Shown: piece by piece, positions 36,878 to 48,800 of the stretch | How the letters are laid out: each line of letters starts with the position of its first letter | Numbering within the stretch: the first letter of the stretch is position 1 | Source of the DNA: Litoditis marina | Lineage: Eukaryota > Nematoda > Chromadorea > Rhabditida > Rhabditidae | NCBI GenBank assembly: GCA_964036275.1 | Contig: OZ038436.1 | Coordinates: forward strand, 878,501 to 942,500 | DNA: 64,000 nucleotides | Reading direction: 5' to 3' | Program-made: the position numbers and the translations under genes | Notes under the pieces: model-generated | Seen by the model: only the letters and a program-made list of their open reading frames with translations | Told to the model about the DNA's origin: nothing | Database searches by the model: none

Positions 36878-39800
36878 ATGTCTGTTACAATGACGACACA
36901 TACAGATGATGTTAACGTTGACTCTGGTGTGGGAGAGCCTGACCCGGATACAATTAAGATGTTCGTAGGACAGGTTGGTCATTCAAATGTTTTTATAGTC
37001 TATTTCAGTCTCTGAAACGGGATAGGTTTCATTATAGTTAGCTGGACCTTTTAACATGTGTTAGGTTGAAAGTTCTCAAAGGGAGGAGCTTTAAGTTAAG
37101 TAGTTTGGTGTTTGGATGGTATGGTTGTTGTTTTGCTGTTGCTATGCTGTAAATCCCTGTACAATGCAAGACTATTGAGATGGTGTACAATGTGTTATAT
37201 TTGCATAAAAGTAAGCAATTTTCCTACGACCTGATAGTAAGTGATGTTATTTTAGCTGAAAATCGATTTAATTACCGATTAATCGTCAAAAGTTTATGTA
37301 TTCTAAGTGGTGTCACGTTTCGCTTCTAGTTGATAGTTTTTATTTTGCCGCGCCGGGTTCTTTTTGAAGTTGTAGATATTTATTATACGTATACATACAT
37401 TCAAGCGGTTCTTATCTTTAAGCGTTCTCTGTTCATTGTTCGATTTAATCAGCACCTAGCACAACATGTTGTTGTATTCAAAATTCAACAGCAAAATCGA
37501 TATTTAAAATGGAGATAGATATTTGATATTCGTCGGACGCGAATCAACGTAGTTATTTTTTTTGAACAAGCGAATATTTGAATATATAATAGAATAATTC
37601 AACTTGCTTTGCTCTAGTTCTTGAAAGTGATGAAAATTATGAAATTAATCAGCTGAAATTAAATCAAACCATATATATCTATATTGTTAGTTTTGAAAGG
37701 GACGAAAAGTTGAAATGGAAAGCTTGTTTTCTATAATCCCACGAGAGTGGCCAAATGTGCTTCCAACTTCCATTGTCTATATCTCGTTGCAAAGTAGATG
37801 TGTACTGAACCGAGAACCAATAAGAAGGATCTGTTTTTGCGAGGTTAAAGGTGAATACGGTTGAGTGACTGTCTTTTGCTCTCGTGCAACTCTAATTGTG
37901 GGGTAACTTACTTTGTTTGCCTATCATCTACTGCTCCGACAGAGTACTATGGGAGCACGCATAGTATTCCTAAAGTTCAGGTATTCTGTCAAAAATTACT
38001 AATTCTTCTTCAAATTCGCCCCAAATAGGCGTTTTCTGATATTTGATTAAGGACTCTTTCATGTCCGTGAAGTAGCTGTGGCTCTTTTGATTCTATCCCC
38101 CTTCAAAATGATTTAAGATAGCGGAAATTGATAAGTAATATTAATAATCAATTTTTGTATGTTTACAAGGCGCGGGCTTGTATTGCAATCAATTTCCCTC
38201 TTCGAAGAATTGTAGTTCCCGTTGAAATTGTGTCGTTTTTCGCACGTTGGCTGGATGGATTGAGTGGAATAGAGGGGGAGAACTGGATATCTAGGAACCA
38301 GTAGGTGACCTTACACACAATGAATGACGCTTTGTCGTTTGTCGAAGTCATGTAGTTGAATACATGTTCTACAAAGGGGTATTAAAACGTTTGTTTGTAT
38401 TCAGATAGTTCGCTATATAGTATTCATGTAAGTTCTAGTCTTTCACACCCGTAGTATAACATTAGCCGTTATAAAACGCTGTTTTATTCAATATTTGTCA
38501 ACGTGCACAAGATTTTTGAGGTTTTCTGGCTATTTAGGGAATGCCAGCATCAGTAAAGCAATGAGAAGCCGATTTTTCATCGAAATAAACCTTTTCTGCC
38601 ATTATTAGCGGAAAAAAGAGACCGTTTTTTTTTAAAAATAATTTTGACTGTTCGGAAAACCTCACTGAAGTGTCAGATGAGATAACGGCATGGGAATTTG
38701 CTACAATTTCCTCCCGCAATCGGCCAAGTCTATTGGTTTGAGTAAATTAGTTGAATAGGCTGCGAGATGGGGCGCACTCCTTTCTTCTAACTAATCACAT
38801 AGGAACCGATTTGGAACGCAGGCTAATTAGATACGGCGGCAGCACCTTATTTGTACTCGACCAGTAACATTTGGACGGTCTATAATAGGCTCTTTGTTTG
38901 TAGTGGGAATGAAGAAAGGTCAGATGGAAGCATACCCCAGTAAAGTTATCCGAATAGTCAAAAAAATTCGAACAACGGACTACTTTTTCGCCGAAAATAA
39001 GAAAATCGGTCTACTTTCGATGGAAACGTCTTAATTTTCACGTGTTTTTATCTGAAAACGGCCTACTTTTTGTAGGGCTCCCCCGGAAAAAAATCACACC
39101 AAAAAAGAATACTTTCATCCATACCCTAGTATCCGACTAAGCTACAAGTATTCTTTTTTGGTGTGATTTTTTTCCGGGGGAGCCAAGGCTCTGTTTCAGA
39201 GGTCTTGTTCTAATTTTTACCAAATATCCAGCAAAGCCCGCGTCTACGTCTTCTTTCCTATCAAACATGGGAAAAGTAAAAAAAAAGCTCTAGAAAATTA
39301 TAGGTCCTCAGTATGTGGGGTGAATTGACAGTTTTTCTGATCAACACTCACCCCCCTACCAGATGTTTTCTCTTTTTATTTGCTCGTTTGCCAGCTGCTG
39401 AACTAAAGTTCTCGGCATCTTATGGTTGAAATGACAATACTTCGAAATTGGGGCTCCCTCAGCCTAGAATTCAGGAGAATCCGTCTATTTTTGATGTAAC
39501 GCTTTTTCACGTGTAAAAATGGAAAACACTGGTATATGTCAGTTTCCTCTACACAGTATTCCTGATTGGCTACCGGGCTACATTAATGAAGAATTGGGTC
39601 AAGTGAGTGGCAGACTGGGCCAGATATATACGAGAATTATTGTAAACAAACTTCTAACCTCAGTTGGTTCGGTTATTTACTCTGTATAGTTGTATACCAC
39701 CTGAATTTCAAGACATTTCTGTGGACAACAAAAGTTGTCCTACGTCCTACCATTGGTTTTCAGTAAGCTTGTGAGTTGATGACCCGATTGATATAATAAA

Positions 39801-42800
39801 TACGCATACTCCGGTAAAAGTGTCGGAAAAACTAGAATAAATAAAAAAGCTCCCTTTTCGCCCATACCCAGAAAATTGGACTGTTTCTTTGGAAAAATCA
39901 CGCAGTTTCACTCATTTAAGTCGAATCCGGGTTCTTTTTGGTAGAACAGTCACATGTTACTGGGGTATGTATAGGCCACGGCGTTCTCGCCTACAGTAAT
40001 TTTTGCGATTAAAATTGTATTGAGCTCCGTCCACAAAGTTTTCGTGGCGGGACACTGTATCCCACTGCAATTCGGAATGGTCGCAGCACTAATTCGCTGC
40101 GTATCGCGCATATTTTCACGCGAATCATTTGCAGAGCGTCTAAAATTGAGGACGCGAGTTCCTTATTCAATAAAGTTGTTGTTGAGAACGCCGTGAGGCG
40201 TAGCTGACTGTGGGAAAAACTGTTATGTTCTCACGGTTGTTATAGCCACACTGGGTGAAGTCACTTCGTTAGTGATTGATTGCTTATTGAAGGGTCTATC
40301 TTTATTGGATGGGATATGCAGTATGCTAGAGAGCTTTTCTGCGTACAGGGTATGAGTGACAAGTCTGACTAGATGAATAGGAATGGGTTATTTTTCGGTA
40401 ATTAGAAGAACGCACTTTGGCTAGCTTGGTAGAATATATCCAGAATTCGTGAAACAGATCATCTTTTAGCAGATTCTGTGAAAATGTGCACATTTTGTGT
40501 GCAAACTGGACCAAAAACGGGTTACTTTGTAAAGAATAGCCATAGTCTTAGTGGTTGGCAGGTGATGAATGGTGTCATTAGTTAGGTTTACGGTCAATTT
40601 CCTGCGATCGTTTAGATCCTACATAGATGTTAGCTTAATGGGAGAGGGAAAGTGAGTTTTCATGAACTGCTTTTATATGGTTTTTGTAAAACCGGACCAT
40701 TTTTGGTTTGTAGAAGCGTTCACAAGTATTATTATCTGTTCAGCTGTATTGCGGTGTGCTGCTGTTATTGCGCAGAGATCCGATGTAAAACGAACGAAAA
40801 CTAGCCTGTTTATCTGATCGAAAGAGTGTTTGACAACTGGAAATGGTTGTTTTTTCATGAACACGATGTTTGTAAAAACTAGCGTTGTTATAAATTTGGT
40901 AGTATTGCAAAAATATTTCAAACTAGACGTGGATTTCTTATTTCGGTACTTGTTTTGTGAAGAGCACCTGCATGTTTCGCGTCGGCTATAAGTTGGCACC
41001 AAAAAGACATAACTAATGTTGATAAGGTTTCGTCTTTTCAATTCAATTACGTCAAACTTGGTTCAGCATAGAAAGTAAACGATGCTTCCGTAACGGACAA
41101 GAGAGTAAACTTGGTTTTTGATAAAAAACAGCAGTTTGTGTTGTAGATGTAGTGTCAGGTTTTCACATGACACCTTTACTGGAATGGGTTTAAGGAACCA
41201 GATCTCGTAATTCTACGGTTCGTCTGTACACTTGTACTTCAGACACGAGCGTAGGAAGAGCGAAATATGACCCGAAGAGTATGGGACACGTCTTAATAAA
41301 GTGTACCTTAATGTTTCGCGTACAGTATAACTGTGACAACCAGTTTCGACTTCAATTCTCGAGTTTAGTGTACTTCAAAGACGAGCGTCCCTTTCATTAA
41401 GACTACCTGAATGTTTTACGTGCACTTTGCACTTTAATAGCCAGTTGCCTTCAATTCTTCTCAATTGGTACCATTTCAGATTCCCCGCCAATGGAATGAG
41501 CCGGAATGTCGACAGTTGTTCGAGAAATACGGACCCGTTCACTCGTTGAATATTCTCAGGGACAAAATCACACAGAACAGTAAAGGTCGGTGACTAATAT
41601 ATCCATTTCATTTGGCTTTCAGGTTTCACTAAGTTTCTACATCTTTTTCGCAGGAATAAGGCCTGAAAAAGTTTCAAATAGCTTCTATTTGTCTCAGCAA
41701 TAGCATAACCCTACACTGAGATTGACGAGCTATAATAGCGAAAGAGACTGCATGTCAATGAGGAATGAGACCACTGTGCTATTGTGCATATGACAGTCTG
41801 CGTCTCTCTGACCTGTGCGCTCTTTCAATGACTAGTCATTTGGTTAGACAACTCCCTGACTTTTATCGTGTTCTGTAGATTTCGTTTTCGTAATCGTGTT
41901 GTAATCGAGGGAAAACTTTCATAAAACGGTCCCTTTTTGCCAAAAATTCAAAAAACGGACTACTTTTTGTAGAATAATCACACCTTACTGGGAACTCGGG
42001 TTTGGTAATAGTTTTATGGTTATTCACATTTAGTTGTGCTTGTTTATGGAAACACGTTATTTTTCGTGAAATCATTTCCAATTTCCTAGTTTTTCTTCAA
42101 GTTCAATGTTACAGGTTGCTGTTTAGTTGGTTTCGTTTTGTTTACTATCCCACCTGTGCTAGCTCTGCGTCATCCCTTGTACTTTTCCTTCCCGCACCAA
42201 CGTGTTTTTGAGGCGCGGGGGAGAAACTCCACTCCGTGAGGTGGTTTTTAATATTGTTGACTGGTATTTGTTTGTTATTTCATGGTCTCATTACAGGCTG
42301 CTGTTTCGTGACGTATTTCCATCGAAAAGACGCGATGGCCGCCCAGGCATCTCTGCACAACATTGAGGTGGTCGCCGGAATGCACCACCCGATTCAGATG
42401 AAACCGGCTGACTCGGAAAACCGGAACGGTAGGGGGGGGGATATGGATCTGAACATACGCCAGTAAAGTCGGAGTATTCGACGAAAATTACTCCGTTCCT
42501 AGATTGCAAAGCGTGGAAATTGAAGATTTTGCATCAAAAATATCCAAACAATCTCGTTTTCGCTGTAAAGTAGCCCGTTTCTCGAGAAAAAAAAACAAGG
42601 TAAACTTTGTGTTCTAACAAATCAGGCAGAGAATTTCAATATTTTTTTGCTGTTTTTGATGCGACATGCGAAGTTATGAAATTTGGAGAGCGTTCAGGAG
42701 GCTGAAATGGGAAAAGGCAATAAATAGTAATCGTACATAGTAAGGTGTATGTGCTAGGCCCTAGTTAGGGTATCGCTTCTGTTTACCCGAACGCGAAGCT

Positions 42801-45800
42801 GAATTCATTGTTTCACTCCCATTATTTATATTCAGATCGCAAGCTGTTCATCGGTCAAGTGTCGAAGAAATACTCGGAAGAAGAGGTTCGCCAATTGTTC
42901 TCGCGTTTCGGGAATATCGAGGAGTGTAGTGTGTTGCGAGACGTGGACGGAAAGAGCAGAGGTTGGTCATCTGCACATCTAAGGGGGTTACGGTATTTTT
43001 CTACAAAGGTAAAAAGGGTCCAACCGAGCTCCAAAAGTGGAGGGGGTCAGACTGCTCTTGTGGCAAAAATGAGGGGGGGGCACAATCCCACCTATGGTTG
43101 GTCCGTTGGTCGCATGCACATTGTGGTAACATTTCTACCGCGTATAAGAGTATACCCAAAGTTGTACTACTGACACTATATTACGTCAACATATCAGTAA
43201 TGTTCGGTTCATCTTCAGAATGAACCTATTTCTGAAAGAAATTTACATGCTGTGGCTACACCCGGCTTTTATTTTGTATACCTTGAAACTATGAAGAGTA
43301 GTGAGTGATTGTGGACTATCTTAGAAGAGAATAATAGAAGGGAACCCTAAGTAAGGGCTATGGGGTATGATCACTGATGCTGTGTTTATTTGGAGGTTTA
43401 CAGTTTACAGACAATATTTTGGAGGTGTATCGATTTCGATTTTCATTAATCCTTCGTTCAGTAGTTCAGTTTGTCTGTCTTGCCTGCACAATAGTCCCAT
43501 TTTACCTGTTTCATGTACTCAGTTGATTGGGAATGACACATTTTAATGTGGTTGGGATGCTTCATGTTCAATGATCAATGTGGCTTTTTTAAATTGAATT
43601 TTCATTTAACTTGTAGGATGTATTTGAATTTGGGTTCGAGTTCAAACCTATCACACGTTAAATAGTTTACGGTATTTTATGGGAGACCATTATATTATTT
43701 TGAAAGTTTACGAACATATCACTTTAAGAATTTAAAATTTACGAATATATCTAGTGATATTATCACAAGCTCTTAGCTAATTAGCTCGATTTCAACGCGT
43801 CCCGGTGTTTCACTGTTTCTATTCAATAGCAGATCGTCTGTGTGCTCGGATAACCACCAGCCAGTTGGTCAGCCACTTATCTAGCCGCCCAGCAGGATGA
43901 GAGAGTGTGTAGGTCGAAGACGCGCAGACTAAGTCAGTGTCTCTTGCTGTCTGCGTTCTCGTCGATCTCCATGCTCTCTCGTCCATATTTCTGTGTGTTC
44001 TGTCAATGTGTCGGCCACGCCCCCTCGCCTGTTTCAGGCTGTGCGTTTGTCACGTTTTCCACGCGTGTCTGTGCCGTAAATGCTACCCGGGAAATGCATC
44101 ATTCGCAGACGATGGAGGTACATAAATCGATATATCGATTGAAATGTTTTGATCTTTGGTTAAGTCGATCAGTTTTGTCCGGTTCCCGTTAGCTGAATGC
44201 TCTATGGTTCATGTTTTTTTTTCCTTTGATACTCTGCTCTCTAACATGGCACACCGAAAAATGAAAGGTCCGAATAAGATAGCCTGCACAGTAACTGAGT
44301 TTGAGCTGAACTTTTGAGTTTGTTTCTCTTTCTTTAAGTGTTATAAAGGTGTTTCTGTTTGGTACATATGTGTTTATGTTATTACAGTTGTCAACCGAAT
44401 TAGGATTCTAGATGTCTTCAAAGTCTGTATGCCATAGAAAAGTAACCATGACCTACGTGTTTTTGGGTAAAACACATGATTGTCAAAATACAAGATCTTC
44501 ATGTCTACTTCAACTTTATGACAATGGCACTCTAGTGTTTCACGCTGCAGGGTTGCACGGCGCCGTTGGTGGTTAAGTTTGCGGACACGCAGCGGGACAA
44601 GGACTCGAAGAGCGGCGGGCGGGCCACATCAGGCCATGCCCCCATGACGTCACCACTCGGAATGGGCGGAGCCGCACAGCAGGCGGCACTTCTGCAACAG
44701 GTTGGTCGAGGGAGAGAGGTCGGGATTATCTGGGTAGATCAAAAGTTTTTAGCTGAAGTTCGTGAGGCAAGACTTTGCAATTGAACTGTTCAAACAGACT
44801 CGAGCACGGAGTGGGTCAGTATTGGCGGCATACCCCATTAAACATGTTGGGTTTCGGCCAATTTTGGTACAATAGTTTCAATGAAAAATCAGGAGTTTCA
44901 AAGTTTTATGTTTAGAATAGGTTGGTGGAGAAAGAAAGAGAGTTATTAGGTAGATGGGCCTGTTGTAGGTTTTCAACCCTTTGAACCTGGGTACTGGGTT
45001 GAATTGGCTTGTTTAATCTAGCGTTTTGACCTACCTAGATAGACTTGATAGGCGCCGAATCGATCAATATAGACGTCTGGAGCAGAACATTTTTTGTTCA
45101 CTCAAATTGTGAATACGACTTATCATGAATTGTAAAAACTTCATTCAGTACTTTTTTCAAAAATAAATATTATATTTACTAAGAAAATTATATGATAAAT
45201 CAAATTTTATTTCGCTAATATAAATTTAGTTCGCTCTAGCAAACACGGTTACCTATGGCGTTTCGGGCATTAATCCAGACGCCGGTGGACTGCCCTCATC
45301 AGTAGATGATCCACCACTAAATCCTACAAATTGTATTTTTTAGAAAAATACAAGCCAAAAAATGTATGATATTTTTGTTTACAGTTGGGCGGCGGCGGCA
45401 TCAACCTACAAACGCTGACTGCGCTGGCTGCTCTTTTGCAGGGGGGAGGACAGCAGCAAAACATGCTGGGATTGTTGGGAAATGGTCAGTTTTGATGGTT
45501 CTCGGTCGATTTCCACAAAACCACCTAGTTTTTTCATGTCATATTAGTCACATTTCAAGGTTTTCCATCAAAATAGGCCGGTTTTCTTGTTTTCTGCACG
45601 AAAAAAAAATCGTATATTGTTTTAGCAATGAAAGTGTCCATATGAACTAGACATGAAACATCTCAGTGATGTAGTGAGTAGCTTTCTCAGCTGCCATGGG
45701 TATGCTCATCTACAATGGCTAAATTTTGGCAGAGTCAAATCGTTTTTTTTTATGAAACGGTGACAATAAAATAAATATAAGGTTATTATAAAGTAAAGTT

Positions 45801-48800
45801 GTCTGAACAGCGGAAAATAATAACGAAACCGGCTGTATTCTCGCTAATGTCGCAACAATTCACTCATTTTGGTGTAAAATCACGAGGTTTTAGTTAGTTT
45901 AATAGAAACTTAGGGTTCTATCTCGAAGTTAGAGATTTTGTAAATGGTTTTTTTTCATAATATGCAGTCAAATGGTCACTTTAGTGTTATCCACGCTGGG
46001 TAAGTTGTCTGACAGTCGCGAAACAGTCACAATTGCCCAGCCGATAGCTGAGAAGCAGAAACCCTCTGCTCAGCCCCCAAATCTGACCTCCCAGATAGGT
46101 ATCGATTGATCTGTGGTGATGTGGGTGTGGCCTATCTGTAGTTTGCAGCTTGTAGTTTGTAGACGTGTTGTGCATGACGCGCGGTGTCACGTGAAAAATT
46201 GAAGTTGAAAGTATGTATACATTGTTGAGTAGCATGAATATGCGAAATAAATATTGTGTGCTTGTGCTCGGTAGTTTCTTTTTTGGCTTTTATAGTGGTC
46301 ATTGAGTGTTTCGCTGACTTGCCCGACTTTTTGTCTAAATCGGGTCAATGTTTCAGCGGCTCTATATCAACAGCCTCAGACTCATGGAATGGAAGCCTTT
46401 GCTCAGTTGCAACAAGCTCAGTTGGCACATCAGCAGCAGGTTGGTTTTCTGACTGCGTTTCTCAATGTATCACCGAGAATTATCGTTTGAGTGATTTTCT
46501 ATATTACAAGAACGCTGACTGACTGTAAGACAGCTCCGGCAACTGGTAATTGTTTTTTTTTCAGTGACTTTCTTTTAGCTCCAACGAGGACGCGCTCCTT
46601 TCAACTAATGGGACATTGACCTATACTTTAAAAGTAGCCGCTTTCGATCTATAAAATTTAAAACTTTAAAGTGAACCACAAAATTTATTCTTTCCTGGAG
46701 GAATTATCAGATGTGTAGTCTAATTGAAGTCCATATTTTCTCCCATAACCCTCTTCCGCTCCAGGTTCAACAGCAGCAGCAGCTACTAGTACTTCTCTCA
46801 CAACAACAACAACAACAACAACAGCAACAGGCTGCAATGGGAGCAACACAAGATTCGGCTCACACTGGTAGCGGTGAGTTCTTTTATCGATAGGATAGGA
46901 GGATACGGTATTTAGTTGGTTTCACGTTTATACATGTTACGTGGATTGATGGATGAGTGGGGAGAGTTTGATGTTGTATTCTCTTGTTTCTTGCATAGGT
47001 GAGATAGTGTCGATTAAAGTGTTGGAACAGTTGGACTTTTCACAGAAAAGCGCAAAGCTTTAGGTATCCACTAGATCACTACCCAATAAACCCATAATCA
47101 TTGGAACAGCTACCCAGGCAAGTCGAAGGAGAACTGAAGGATTTGCCCGTCAGATAGTCGGGGTATCGCACCGATGGTTTGTTAAGCGTCTTCCGTGTAG
47201 GAAATTCGCTTGGCGTTGTATTATGTTTACTGTTTACTAATTATTTATTGCAGGTTTGGCTGGTTATGGTGGTGCCAACATGGTGTCCGTTGCAGCTTCA
47301 ACAGCGGCCGCCAATCAATACGCATCCCTCCAACAGCCCATCTATCAGACTGCCGGTATGTTGGTTATCAGTAAATGATCATATATGATGAAACAGATGT
47401 TCTAGAGTGTTGAAAAATATTTAGCGCACTGGAATGTTTGATTGATAGTATATAGTGGTGTGCGGTTATTTGGCCCAATACTCTCAAAATAAATTTCTCA
47501 AAATGAACATAATTCAATTAATCGAAACTGTGCACGATTGCGTAGTTAAATACATACAGTACCGAAGTTATCGAATGTTTAACCCCGAATTACGGGCGAT
47601 TGCGTGTTTTCACACATACAGCTCCATTGGTTCCACATTACCAATGAGCGGTAGTACTAACGTGCTCCAATGTTTCAGCCGGGGCGATTGTGTAAGTGTG
47701 GTTTGATAGCTACATACTACTAAGGTACTTTCTGGAATATTTCCGCCTAAACAATGAACGATTACGTGATTAATTTAATGTGTGCGTTACTCGCTTGTTC
47801 CATTTTGTGCTTTAATACTTCAGTCTTAACCACTCGCGATCGTAGTTGTAGTTTCATACATAAATACTGCTAATACTAACGTGCTGGAATGTTTCAGCGA
47901 TGGTACAACATCAGCAGCAGTCCGGTGTGAAGACGATGTCTCCGGTGGCCGGCCTTCAGTCCCCGTTGGCTCATTTGGGACAGCCTACCGCGGCGGTAGT
48001 AGACCCACTGCAACACGCCATACAACAGTACGCATGTGAGTGTTTTGGACCCCACAGTGGGAAACCATGACTAGAATGCAGATATGAGATATTTTCAGAG
48101 AACGTGTGAAATTGCGGTAGTTCATGTTAAACTAGTACTATGTAAAAAACGAATGCGGACGATTTTCGGTACTCACTTAAAGAACGACGATTATATGAAC
48201 CAATCCCGACCCATCGGTCCTTTAAACTGCAATCGAAAAATGTATTGCAGTTTAAAGGATCGAAGCGTTGTGATTGGGCCACATAATAGTCATTCTTTAA
48301 TTCAAATAACTTTTTACATTTGTCGTGTTAGAGATAATTTTAGTTTATATTTTGTTAAACACACACACACACCAGTAAGGAGTGACTATTCTACTAAAAG
48401 AAAACAGTTTTTCCCATTTAAATTTATCAAATTTCATGATTGTTTGGCCATACGGGCAACATTACTGGTGTATGGGTGAATCGTGAAGGTTTGATAAATG
48501 TTTTAGTCAAACATAGGTCGGACCTTCAGTCGATTCTATTGTATTCAGTTTTTTTTCATCCCAATGTTTCAGTCAAATAAAGGTCTCTATTCCAGTATCC
48601 AGTCTGACTCCATCTGCTTTTACTGTGTCACCGGGCGCCACTTCGGGGGTGGGAATTGGCGATGGAAAGGGACCGGAAGGAGCCAATCTATTCATATATC
48701 ATCTGCCACAGGTAGGATATTTATACTGCACCTGCGACATTGAACTGTGGTCATACTCTAGCATAGTTGTCCGAATAGTCAGAATAACGAGAAAACTGGA

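Larger units (their letters stand above)
36974..41479 (+). other. CELF intron 1 (4.5 kb)
   Basis: The long first coding intron holds no exon or gene I can support. It contains an element bounded by CATACCCCAGTAA inverted ends (38931-39969) with the perfect hairpin at 39076-39184 inside it, and fragments with GGACTACTTTTT and GAAAATAAGAAAATCGGTCT that recur in later introns. Length and position are typical of a regulatory first intron, but no specific site is visible. Confidence 0.7.

Noticed and set aside
47678..47691. Possible CELF micro-exon after TGTTTCAG with a GTAAGTG donor
   Set aside because: A 14-nt exon would break the frame that the 14-exon model keeps, and there is no independent support.
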